Shown here piece after piece: positions 18,289-25,721 of a stretch of DNA of 64,000 nucleotides (within the stretch, counting starts at the first letter, position 1; each line of letters begins with the position of its first letter). The position numbers and the translations under genes are program-made. The stretch covers positions 81,982-145,981 of the forward strand of contig JADJYJ010000020.1 of assembly GCA_016719785.1 (NCBI GenBank). Reading direction: 5' to 3'. Source of the stretch: Candidatus Amarolinea dominans (GTDB lineage: Bacteria; Chloroflexota; Anaerolineae; SSC4; Amarolineaceae). The notes below the pieces were generated by a model, which did not search any database, was not told where the DNA came from, and was given only the letters and a program-made list of their open reading frames with translations.

Positions 18289-18338
18289 CTGTGAAATCTT
18301 TCATGAAACGCTTTTGAAGCGGTGGCTGTGCTATGCTG
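18289..18338 (+). promoter_or_regulatory. Shared upstream regulatory element, copy 2
   Basis: 47/50 identical to 14787-14836, with the same GAAACGCTTT / CGCTTTTGAAGCG dyad and a TATGCT at the -10-like position. It lies 30 bp before the ATG at 18368, the first gene of the pair that includes the Kelch protein. Two surface-protein transcription units therefore seem to share control. Confidence 0.5.
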
Positions 18339-18367
18339 CCATGCAAGTCCATGTGGGGAAATGAGCG

Positions 18368-18646
18368 ATGTCACTTCAGCACGAACGCCCCCCTTCACAC
18401 CTGTTCGCTGTGCGCCTGTGGCGCGAAGACCTGGGCGACGGCCAGGCTGAGTGGCGCGGGCAGGCAATCTACGTGCCGAGCGGTGAGACGCTCTTCTTTC
18501 GGGACATGGCTGAGCTGGCCGATTTCATGCGGCGGTTCATCACACCGGCGGCGCCTGTGAATGATGAACATTTTTCTGAATCGGATGACCGCACGATCAT
18601 CCCGGATCGCCCCCGTGACGTTGAGCCGATAGGCTGTCAATCATGA
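18368..18646 (+). CDS. Conserved small hypothetical protein (92 aa)
   Basis: MSLQHERPPSHLFAVRLWREDLGDGQAEWRGQAIYVPSGETLFFRDMAELADFM: the FAVRLWxEDLGxGxxEWRG...SGE...FRDW/M pattern is, from memory, a recurring short family in Chloroflexota beside exported proteins. GGGGAAATGA precedes the start. It lies 25 bp before the Kelch gene and is probably co-transcribed with it. No catalytic motif or signal peptide; function unknown. Confidence 0.65.
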   Translation: MSLQHERPPSHLFAVRLWREDLGDGQAEWRGQAIYVPSGETLFFRDMAELADFMRRFITPAAPVNDEHFSESDDRTIIPDRPRDVEPIGCQS

Positions 18647-18671
18647 ATGCGAACGCAAGGAGGAACTGGAA

Positions 18672-19295
18672 ATGGCTACGAAAATTCGTTGGACAACTGT
18701 GTTGGTAATGACGATCCTGGTGCTGCTGGTGGGAGCATTTTCCGCCGCAGCGTCCCCTGGCCTGCCGCCGGCCGCACCGGCCGGTCCGCGTGAGGCTCGC
18801 CCCCTGGCCTGGGGCGCCGGCGCAGCCGTGCCCACCGCCGGCTGGCTGATGGGCGGCGCCTCTGTGGACGGCTGCACCTTCTACGCCGTCGGCGGCAACA
18901 CGCCTGGCAGCGTCGCCGTGCCCAATGTGGATCTCTACAACCCCGCCACCGACGCGTGGACCTCGCGTGCGCCCATGCCGATGGGCCTCTACGGCATTCA
19001 GCCGTCGGCAGTCGGGACGCGCATCTACGTCGTGGGAGGCTACGCCGATATTTCGACCGGCCTGTACGCCGTCACGTCCACGCTCATCTATGATTCAGGC
19101 GCGAACAGTTGGTCATCCGGCGCGCCCATTCCGGTGGGGGATCTTGGCATCGGCACCGCCGCGCAGGCCGCCTACAACGGTAAGGTCTATGTCATGGGCG
19201 GCGACGACGGCGACTACAATTCTAATTCCACCAACTACGAATACACCATCGCCACGGACTCCTGGACGCTGCGTGCGTCCATGCCGACCGCGTGA
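18672..19295 (+). CDS. Exported Kelch-repeat protein, N-terminal fragment (frameshifted)
   Basis: Starts after AAGGAGGAACTGGAA with a signal peptide (VLVMTILVLLVGAFSAAASP). Kelch repeats follow (FYAVGG...VDLYNPATDAWTSRAPMP, IYVVGGY...STLIYDSGANSWSSGAPIP, VYVMGGDD...). The frame ends at a TGA just after ASMPTA. The same protein continues one frame over from 19291 (RENNVAVTLNGKIYVAGG), so one extra base or two missing bases near 19290 split the gene. Confidence 0.75.
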   Translation: MATKIRWTTVLVMTILVLLVGAFSAAASPGLPPAAPAGPREARPLAWGAGAAVPTAGWLMGGASVDGCTFYAVGGNTPGSVAVPNVDLYNPATDAWTSRAPMPMGLYGIQPSAVGTRIYVVGGYADISTGLYAVTSTLIYDSGANSWSSGAPIPVGDLGIGTAAQAAYNGKVYVMGGDDGDYNSNSTNYEYTIATDSWTLRASMPTA

Positions 19296-19857
19296 AAACA
19301 ACGTGGCTGTCACGCTCAACGGCAAAATCTACGTGGCCGGCGGCGCGCAGGGAGCTGACCCGAACTACGCCGGCATGACGGCGTTCGAGGCCTACGACCC
19401 GGCGACCGATAGTTGGGCTACGCTGGCGCCCATGCAGGTGGCGCGCGTCTCGCCGGGCATCGCCACCGACGGCGCCTATGTCTACATCTACGGCGGCACC
19501 GATAGCCTGGGAGCGACCTTCTCCAGCCTGGACAGCGCGGAGCGCTACAACCCGGCGACCAACACCTGGAGCTACGTAGACCCCATGACGCAGTCGGCCG
19601 CGGGCATGGTCAACGCCTACGCCGCGGGCCGGATTTGGGCGGCGGGTGGCCTCAATTCCGTCGGCGGCGCCTACACCCGCATTTCCACCAATCAATACCT
19701 GGTCGTCGGCGCGAACAACTGTCAGCCCACGGCCGTGCAGTTGGCGAGCCTCGCTGGCCCGTCCGGCCCGCGCCTCGCGCTGCCTCTATGGCCGCTGGCG
19801 CTGCTGGCGGCCGCGGCCGGCCTGCTGGTCGCACGCCGCACCGTGCGCAACCGCTAG
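19291..19857 (+). CDS. Exported Kelch-repeat protein, C-terminal fragment
   Basis: Continuation of the Kelch protein with no start codon of its own: three more repeats (IYVAGGAQ...FEAYDPATDSWATLAPM, VYIYGG...AERYNPATNTWSYVDPM, IWAAGGL). It ends with a C-terminal membrane anchor (LPLWPLALLAAAAGLLVARR) and Arg-rich tail. The whole protein would be about 395 aa, a six-bladed propeller anchored at the cell surface. Whether the frameshift is real or a sequence error cannot be told. Confidence 0.7.
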   Translation, partial: RENNVAVTLNGKIYVAGGAQGADPNYAGMTAFEAYDPATDSWATLAPMQVARVSPGIATDGAYVYIYGGTDSLGATFSSLDSAERYNPATNTWSYVDPMTQSAAGMVNAYAAGRIWAAGGLNSVGGAYTRISTNQYLVVGANNCQPTAVQLASLAGPSGPRLALPLWPLALLAAAAGLLVARRTVRNR

Positions 19858-19985
19858 TCGCATCGGGCCTTGTGCCCCGGCGCTGACCTGGCGCCAGCTC
19901 GTCTGCGCCAGGTCAGCGTGTGAGTGTCCTGACAGATTGCTTGCCGTAGATCAAGCACACTGGCGACACCATTTCCGTTGAACCA

Positions 19986-20148
19986 TACTGCAAGCGGGCG
20001 TAACTGCTCAGCCAGGCAGTGAGAATGGTCTCGATAGCGCCCAGAGTGCCCCCCTGCCCCCAATCCTGGGGGAGCCGAATGCTTTTCCCCCAGGATTGGG
20101 GGGCAGGGGGGCCGCCTGAGCAGTTACAGTCTATTCCCGCTTGCAGTA
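19986..20148. repeat. 163-bp nested palindromic element, copy 2 of the TACTG-AAGCGGG family
   Basis: The outer arms TACTGCAAGCGGG (19986) and CCCGCTTGCAGTA (20136-20148) are perfect. A second pair, GTAACTGCTCAG (20000) and CTGAGCAGTTAC (20116), lies inside. The core is a 25-bp near-perfect inverted repeat of C-runs around AATCCTGGGGGA (20049-20073 and 20086-20111) with a 12-nt loop. It fills the gap between the Kelch and TIM-barrel genes; it may be a MITE-like element and could act as a terminator. Confidence 0.75.
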
Positions 20149-20173
20149 TACCATCGCAAGGAGGATTACCAGC

Positions 20174-22045
20174 ATGAAACAGTACAACAACCGCTTTCTC
20201 GAGCATCTCAAGCAGACCGGCGCGGCGTTCGACGACGCCGGTCCCAAGTACGGTGTGCGCATCGAACCGGCCGACGTGGCTGCCGGCGAGACTTACTGGC
20301 GTGCGATAGGCGTCCATCACCTGACGCCGGAGGAAAATCAGGCCAACTACACCATTTTCATCGAGGCGCTGGACGAAAGCGGTCAGCGCGTGGCCGGGGC
20401 GCCGGTGTGGGCCGGCTGGACCTGGGACGGCCGCCAACCTGATGAAGAAGCGAACCCTCAGCCGCTGGACAAAGGCGCCAATGAGCCAGCCGGCAACATC
20501 CCGGTGGACAAGGGGCAGGTGCTTTCGGTCTGGATCGCCGGGCCGAGCGCCAGCGCTGCGGACAAGAGCGATAGGGTGACCCATCTGCACACGGACCATG
20601 ATGACGAGCGCGGCCCTGGCGGCGAGCTGTGGAATTCACGCTTCCATCATTCGTTCTACGTGGTTTTTCAGCGCACGCGCAAGGCCGCCGACGCGCCGCC
20701 TGCCGGGTCATTGCCTGAGGGCGTGAGCGTGCAGTTCCGCGCCGAGCCGGACGCGATCAAGCCGGGCGGATCGGTTACGCTCCGTTGGGATGTGAAGGGG
20801 GTAGGCAAGGTTTTCCTGGAAGTGCAGGGAGGCGACGCGCAGGAAACGCACACCGTGGCGCCCACGGTGACCACCACCTACCTGTTGCGCGTTTTTCTGC
20901 GCGACGGCAGCCGTCATGACTTCCCGGTGACGGTGAAGGTTGACGGGGGGGAGTCGCCGCCCGAGCCGCCGCGCAACCCGCCCGGAACCACGCGACCGCC
21001 CACGGTGCGCCTGACGGCCGAGAACACCGCGCATCTGCGCACCTATCCGCGGCCGCCGCAGGATAACGGCATTGGCCTGCACTTCCACACCGATTTGCGC
21101 GACGAGTTCATCGCGCGCACGATTGGACATCTCAAATCCATCCGCGCCACCTGGACGCTGATCCATGCGCTGGACGAGCTGCAGGCTGAGCGCGCGGCGC
21201 GCGCCTGTTTCCGCGCCGGCATCATGCCCGTGGTGCGCATCGGCAACCCCATAGACAGCATTGTGGATGCCGCGGCCTACGTCGAAGGGGTGCGCAAGGC
21301 TTTGCACGGCAGCGGCTTTGCGCACGATCCGGCCCGGCCGCCGCTCTATGTGCAGGTTTTCAACGAGCCAGAGGACGATCGCGAATGGCGCAGCCAGCAA
21401 CGACCGTCAGATTGGGTGCAGGCCTTCGGCTCCAACTGGGCGCGTGCGGCCGTGCGTGTCTACGATGCCGGCGGTTATCCCGGCATTCAGGTCTTGGATC
21501 GGCCCGGTTTCGACGCCGCGGTGGATGCGATCGCCAGCATGAATCGCAAGGACATCTGGGACCGCGCCTTCTTTGCGCACCACAACTACGGCGAGAACCA
21601 TCCGCCGGCCTATCCCTATGATGCGCGCAATCAGGCCGACAATCCGGGGCACACCATTTTCGATGACTACATCTGCGCGCTCAAGTTCCTGGCGCACGCC
21701 GGGTGGATGCAGGAGCGGCTGGGCCGTGTCCTGCCGTTGATCGGCGGCGAAGGGGGTTGGCTGCCCGGCGGCGAGCAAGACAGGCGCTATCCCAAAGTCG
21801 AAACACCCCTGCACGCGCAGTTCACCAAAGAGATGTTCGAATGGCTGCGCACCGGTGTCCTCGCCAACGGCGAACCGCTGCCCGACTACCTGTTCAGCAT
21901 CACCGCGTGGGTGGCAGGGTCCTGGATCTTCCCAGGCCAGAACTGGTGGGACAACTCCCTGATGCTGGACGGCAAACTAACTCAGACCATCGAAGCCGTG
22001 CAGAGCATCCCGGTCTTCGTGCGCAAGTTCAGTTGGGATCAGTAG
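20174..22045 (+). CDS. Cytosolic glycoside-hydrolase-like TIM-barrel protein with Ig-like domain
   Basis: A 623-aa protein; start at MKQYNNRFLEH after AAGGAGGATT. There is no signal peptide. Residues 1-175 are an unrecognised domain; 180-265 look Ig-like (PGGSVTLRWDVKGVGKVFLE, TTTYLLRVFLRDGS). From about 285 there is a TIM-barrel resembling GH5/clan-A enzymes: VQVFNEPEDD offers a candidate acid/base Glu398 and LIGGEGGW a candidate nucleophile Glu526. Substrate unknown. It precedes a caspase gene; two further barrel proteins precede a clostripain and a CHAT gene at 51.8-57.8 kb. Its last 90 bp are duplicated at 51740-51831. Confidence 0.7.
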   Translation: MKQYNNRFLEHLKQTGAAFDDAGPKYGVRIEPADVAAGETYWRAIGVHHLTPEENQANYTIFIEALDESGQRVAGAPVWAGWTWDGRQPDEEANPQPLDKGANEPAGNIPVDKGQVLSVWIAGPSASAADKSDRVTHLHTDHDDERGPGGELWNSRFHHSFYVVFQRTRKAADAPPAGSLPEGVSVQFRAEPDAIKPGGSVTLRWDVKGVGKVFLEVQGGDAQETHTVAPTVTTTYLLRVFLRDGSRHDFPVTVKVDGGESPPEPPRNPPGTTRPPTVRLTAENTAHLRTYPRPPQDNGIGLHFHTDLRDEFIARTIGHLKSIRATWTLIHALDELQAERAARACFRAGIMPVVRIGNPIDSIVDAAAYVEGVRKALHGSGFAHDPARPPLYVQVFNEPEDDREWRSQQRPSDWVQAFGSNWARAAVRVYDAGGYPGIQVLDRPGFDAAVDAIASMNRKDIWDRAFFAHHNYGENHPPAYPYDARNQADNPGHTIFDDYICALKFLAHAGWMQERLGRVLPLIGGEGGWLPGGEQDRRYPKVETPLHAQFTKEMFEWLRTGVLANGEPLPDYLFSITAWVAGSWIFPGQNWWDNSLMLDGKLTQTIEAVQSIPVFVRKFSWDQ

Positions 22046-22063
22046 ACGCGTCCGCGCAGGGAA

Positions 22064-22278
22064 GGCGTTTTCTGCCACGAATTTCACGAATTTTCACGAA
22101 TTGGTTTTTGTTTTCGTGTGAATTCGTGTCATTCGTGGCGAAAGAATCCTGGCGTTTTCTGCCACGAATTTCACGAATTTTCACGAATTGGTTTTGTTTT
22201 CGTGTGAATTCGTGTCATTCGTGGCGAAAGAATCCTGGCGTTTTCGCCAATTCAATTTTCACGAATTGGTTTTTGTAC
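22064..22278. repeat. Tandem 87-bp repeat (CCACGAATTTCACGAATT type)
   Basis: Two full 86-87-bp units start at 22064 and 22151, and a partial third at 22237. Each contains CCACGAATTTCACGAATT paired with AATTCGTGTCATTCGTGG, so each unit is also a long imperfect hairpin. AT-rich compared with its surroundings. It separates the TIM-barrel gene from the caspase gene. Confidence 0.85.
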
Positions 22279-22296
22279 CAACGGGAGATGGGGCCC

Positions 22297-24123
22297 ATGG
22301 CTCGCACGATTTATGCCCTCTTTGTCGGTATTGACGATTATTTGGGCGGGGTCAATCCGCTCAACGGCTGCGTCAACGACGTGACCCGCATGCGCGACCT
22401 GCTGGCCGCGCGTGTGACCGGCGCGGGCGACCGTTTCGCGCTCCGCCTGCTGGTCAACGAGCAGGTCACACGCAAGGGCCTGATCGAAGCCTGGCGGGGC
22501 CACCTGGGCCAGGCCGGGCCGGATGACGTGGCGCTGTTCTACTACAGCGGCCACGGCTCGCAGGAGCACGCGCCGCCGGAGTTCTGGGACTTCGAACCTG
22601 AGCGCATGAACGAAACCCTGGTCTGCCACGACAGCCGGGCGGCGGGCGGCTGGGACCTGGCCGACAAGGAACTGGCCCAGCTCATCAGCGAGGTGGCGGC
22701 CAACGGCCCGCATTTCACCGTGATCCTCGACTGCTGCCACTCCGGCTCCGGCACGCGCACTGCTGAGGAGATCACCGTGCGCCAGGAGAAGGCCCACCCC
22801 GGCGTCCGGCCCATCGCCAGCTACATCGTGACGCCGCAGCAGGTCGCGGCGCTGCAAGGCCAGGCATCGGGCGCAGCCAGCCCGGCCAGGCCCTGGGCCG
22901 CCATCGCCTCCGGCCGTCACATCCTGCTGGCCGCCTGCCGGCCGGAGCAGACCGCCAAAGAAACCTGGTTCCCCGGCCCGTCCGGCCTCGAAAAGCGCGG
23001 CGCCTTCTCGTTTTACCTGCAGGACACCTTGCAGCAGACGGGCGCGGCCCTGAGTTATCGCGACCTGTTCAAGCGGGTCAACGCCCTGGTGCAGGGGCGG
23101 GTGCCCGAGCAGGATCCGCAGATGGAGGCCAGCGAGCCGGCCGACCTGGAGCAGCCCTTCCTGGGCGGCGCCATTCCGGCTGCGCCGGCCGCTTTCACCC
23201 TGAGCGTCAACAAAGAATTGGGTTGGGTCGTAGACGCGGGCGCAGTGCATGGCATCCCACAGCCCACAGAGAGCGGCGAGACCACGCAGTTTGCCCTTTT
23301 CCCCTTCGACGTTGACCTCGCCCGCCTGCGCAGCCTGGAGCAGGCGATCGGCCAGGCCAGCGTGGTGCAGGTGTTTCCCGGGCAAAGCCTGGTCGCGCCG
23401 ATGGGGCGCAGCGGCGTGCCCCTGAGCACCAAAACGACCTACAAGGCCGTGGTGACCAGCACCCCGCTGCCGCCGCTGGCCGTAGCCTTCGAGGGCGACC
23501 CGGCGGCATTGGGCCTGGTGCGCCGGGCGTTGGCCGAGATCAACGGGCCGGCCGCGCCTTCGCTGCTGGTGCGGGAGGGTGACGGTCCGGGGGCCGAGTA
23601 TCGCCTGCTGGCCGATGCGGAGAGCGGGCGCTACCGCATCCGCCGCGCGGCTGAGGCCTTGCGCTTCGCCGTGGATACCCCTGGACTCGATCCAGACGGC
23701 GCCAGGCTGGTCGCCCAACGCCTGGAGCACATCGCCCGCTGGGTCAGCACCGCCCGGCTGACCAACCCGGCCACGGGGCTGGAGCGCGACGCCGTGCAGT
23801 TGGAGATTTACCGCGAGCGCGAGGGCGGCGAATTGGAGTTGCTGAGTACCTCTTCTGGGCTGCGGTTAGCTTACGAGCAGGTGGATGGGAAGTGGCGTTG
23901 GCCCCGAGTGCAGATTCGCCTGCGTAACGCCACGTCAGATCAGCGCTTCTTCTGCATGCTGCTGGACCTGACCGAGAGCTATCGCGCATACGCCGGTCTG
24001 TTGCCCAAGGGCGGCGTCTGGCTGGAGCCGGGCCAGGAAACGTGGGCGACCGTGCTGGTGCGCGGCCGGCTGCGCAAGACGATTGACCTGTACATCCCCG
24101 ACGAACCTCTCGGCGGGGCGTGA
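22297..24123 (+). CDS. Caspase-family (peptidase C14) protein, C terminus cut by an in-frame TGA
   Basis: Starts MARTIYALFVGIDDYLGGVNPLNGCVNDV. The catalytic dyad is present: His86 in YYSGHGS and Cys147 in ILDCCHSG. Metacaspase-like peptidases cleave after basic residues and often need Ca2+. The 608-aa product has a C-terminal region (residues of about 300-600) with no recognised enzymatic motif, ending in LYIPDEPLGGA. The TGA at 24121 interrupts what looks like the natural protein, because the same frame continues for 89 codons (see 24124-24390). Confidence 0.82.
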   Translation: MARTIYALFVGIDDYLGGVNPLNGCVNDVTRMRDLLAARVTGAGDRFALRLLVNEQVTRKGLIEAWRGHLGQAGPDDVALFYYSGHGSQEHAPPEFWDFEPERMNETLVCHDSRAAGGWDLADKELAQLISEVAANGPHFTVILDCCHSGSGTRTAEEITVRQEKAHPGVRPIASYIVTPQQVAALQGQASGAASPARPWAAIASGRHILLAACRPEQTAKETWFPGPSGLEKRGAFSFYLQDTLQQTGAALSYRDLFKRVNALVQGRVPEQDPQMEASEPADLEQPFLGGAIPAAPAAFTLSVNKELGWVVDAGAVHGIPQPTESGETTQFALFPFDVDLARLRSLEQAIGQASVVQVFPGQSLVAPMGRSGVPLSTKTTYKAVVTSTPLPPLAVAFEGDPAALGLVRRALAEINGPAAPSLLVREGDGPGAEYRLLADAESGRYRIRRAAEALRFAVDTPGLDPDGARLVAQRLEHIARWVSTARLTNPATGLERDAVQLEIYREREGGELELLSTSSGLRLAYEQVDGKWRWPRVQIRLRNATSDQRFFCMLLDLTESYRAYAGLLPKGGVWLEPGQETWATVLVRGRLRKTIDLYIPDEPLGGA

Positions 24124-24390
24124 CCGGAGCAGCGGCGCGACATCCTCAAGCTCATCGTCAGCACGGATGAGGCCGACGCCACGCTCTTGCAGCAGGGCGA
24201 GTTGCCGGTGACGTTCGCGCCGACCACCCGCACGATACCCAAGCGCCTCAGCACCCTGAACCGCCTGATGGCCCGCGTTCACACTCGCGACTTCGGCGCC
24301 GCGCCCGGCAGCGACGAGGCGTTCAACGACTGGACGACGGTGGAGGTGGCGAGCATGGTCGTGCGGCCGGCGGAGGCAGGGGTGGTGTAA
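24124..24390 (+). pseudogene. Orphaned C-terminal tail of the caspase protein
   Basis: In frame with the caspase gene and directly after its TGA: RRDILKLIVSTDEADATLLQ, then TLNRLMARVHTRDFG and DWTTVEVASMVVRPAE, ending at TAA. This kind of tail ends related Chloroflexota caspase proteins. The TGA is thus a nonsense mutation or a base error. Confidence 0.65.
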
Positions 24391-24430
24391 CCCGTCAGCC
24401 ATCAAGTCACGAGCCGGAACCAAATAACTC

Positions 24431-24462
24431 ACACAAAGACACAAAGACACAAAGACACAAAG
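24431..24462. repeat. Four tandem ACACAAAG octamers
   Basis: Perfect 8-bp microsatellite-like array upstream of the 24486 gene. Slippage could alter promoter spacing; nothing else is visible in it. Confidence 0.85.
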
Positions 24463-24485
24463 ACCCGAATTTTGAGGAGATCACG

Positions 24486-24752
24486 ATGAACATCAACATC
24501 AGTCGCGAAGCAGTTATTGACAACCCGCTGAAGAACAACCTGAGGCCCCTCCCCCACATGGATAGCGAGCCTGTCGTCGAAATTGCCCACAAGACAACGG
24601 TGCTCGTTCTGGATGGTCCGGTCATGTTCAAACACAAAGCGTTGGACATACCCTATTGGGTTGTGCGGGTCTTGGAGGGCGACCACAGGGATCGCGTCGG
24701 CTGGATGGCCGAGATCAATCAGACGGGGAAAGACACTCTCCGGGGAATTTAG
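24486..24752 (+). CDS. Small hypothetical protein (88 aa)
   Basis: MNINISREAVIDNPLKNNLRPLPHMD; the middle reads as short beta strands ending in WVVRVLEGDHRDRVGWMAEINQTGK, reminiscent of a bacterial SH3-like fold. GAGGAGAT lies 5 nt before the ATG. It sits 51 bp upstream of the second caspase locus. No family assigned with confidence. Confidence 0.55.
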   Translation: MNINISREAVIDNPLKNNLRPLPHMDSEPVVEIAHKTTVLVLDGPVMFKHKALDIPYWVVRVLEGDHRDRVGWMAEINQTGKDTLRGI

Positions 24753-24803
24753 CACAGACACAGGTTGGGCTGTGTGGATCAGCAAAGAGGACGACATCCG
24801 CCT

Positions 24804-25703
24804 ATGACCAGCTTTACCCATTCCCTCGCCATCATCATCGGCATCGACGCCTACGCCAACGGCATCCCGCGGCTGACCACCGCGGTCAACGACGCGACGC
24901 GGCTGGCCGAACTGCTGGCCGATGCACACGGCTACGAGACGATCCTGCTGACTGGATCGGCGGACGGGCAGCCGGTGACGCGGGCGCGCCTGGCCGCGCT
25001 GTTCACCGAGGAGCTGCCGGCCCGCCTGGGCGAGGACGACCGCCTGCTGGTCTACTTCGCCGGCCACGGCGTGGCCCTGGACGGCGACGACGGCCCGCGC
25101 GGCTACCTGGTGCCCCAGGACGCCCGCCCCGGCGACTCGGCCAGCATGCTGGCCATGACCGACCTGCACGCCTGGCTGACCGCGCTGCCCTGCCGGCACA
25201 TGCTGGCGATCCTGGACTGCTGCTTCGCGGGCGCGTTCCGCTGGGCCGCCACCCGCCACATGGGCGCGCTGCCCGACGTGATCTACCGGGAGCGCTACGA
25301 CCGCTACCTGCTCTCCCCCGCCTGGCAGGTGCTCACCTCCGCCGCCTACGACCAGAAGGCGCTGGATGTGCTCAACGGCAAGGCCATCGGCGTGCGCGAG
25401 AGTGATGGCAAAGGCCACTCCCCCTTTGCCCAAGCCCTGATCGACGCCCTGGAGAAGGGCGAGGCCGACCTGGTGCCCAAGGGCCAGGGGGACGGCGTCA
25501 TCACCGCCACCGAGCTTTATCTCTACCTGCGCGAACAGGTGGAGGTGCAGGCCGAGGAGCAGGCCAGCCACGAGCAGACGCCCGGCCTCTGGCCGCTCAA
25601 CAAGCACCGCAAGGGGGAGTTCATCTTCCTGGCCCCCGGTCATCCGCTCAACCTGCCGCCCGCGCCCGATCTGACCGACGAGCCAAACCCTACCGTGGCC
25701 TGA
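24804..25703 (+). CDS. Caspase domain of a decayed caspase-STAND-WD40 protein (fragment 1)
   Basis: MTSFTHSLAIIIGIDAYANG starts a C14 domain with YFAGHGVAL and ILDCCFAGAF, so the catalytic His and Cys are present. It is highly similar to the intact gene at 33782. A 1-nt deletion near 25690 (DEPNPTVA in place of DELNPYRGLKSY) ends the frame, so this product would be a 299-aa stand-alone caspase without its STAND switch. If expressed it might be unregulated, or inert. Confidence 0.8.
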   Translation: MTSFTHSLAIIIGIDAYANGIPRLTTAVNDATRLAELLADAHGYETILLTGSADGQPVTRARLAALFTEELPARLGEDDRLLVYFAGHGVALDGDDGPRGYLVPQDARPGDSASMLAMTDLHAWLTALPCRHMLAILDCCFAGAFRWAATRHMGALPDVIYRERYDRYLLSPAWQVLTSAAYDQKALDVLNGKAIGVRESDGKGHSPFAQALIDALEKGEADLVPKGQGDGVITATELYLYLREQVEVQAEEQASHEQTPGLWPLNKHRKGEFIFLAPGHPLNLPPAPDLTDEPNPTVA

Positions 25704-25721
25704 AGTCCTACGACCAGCAGC

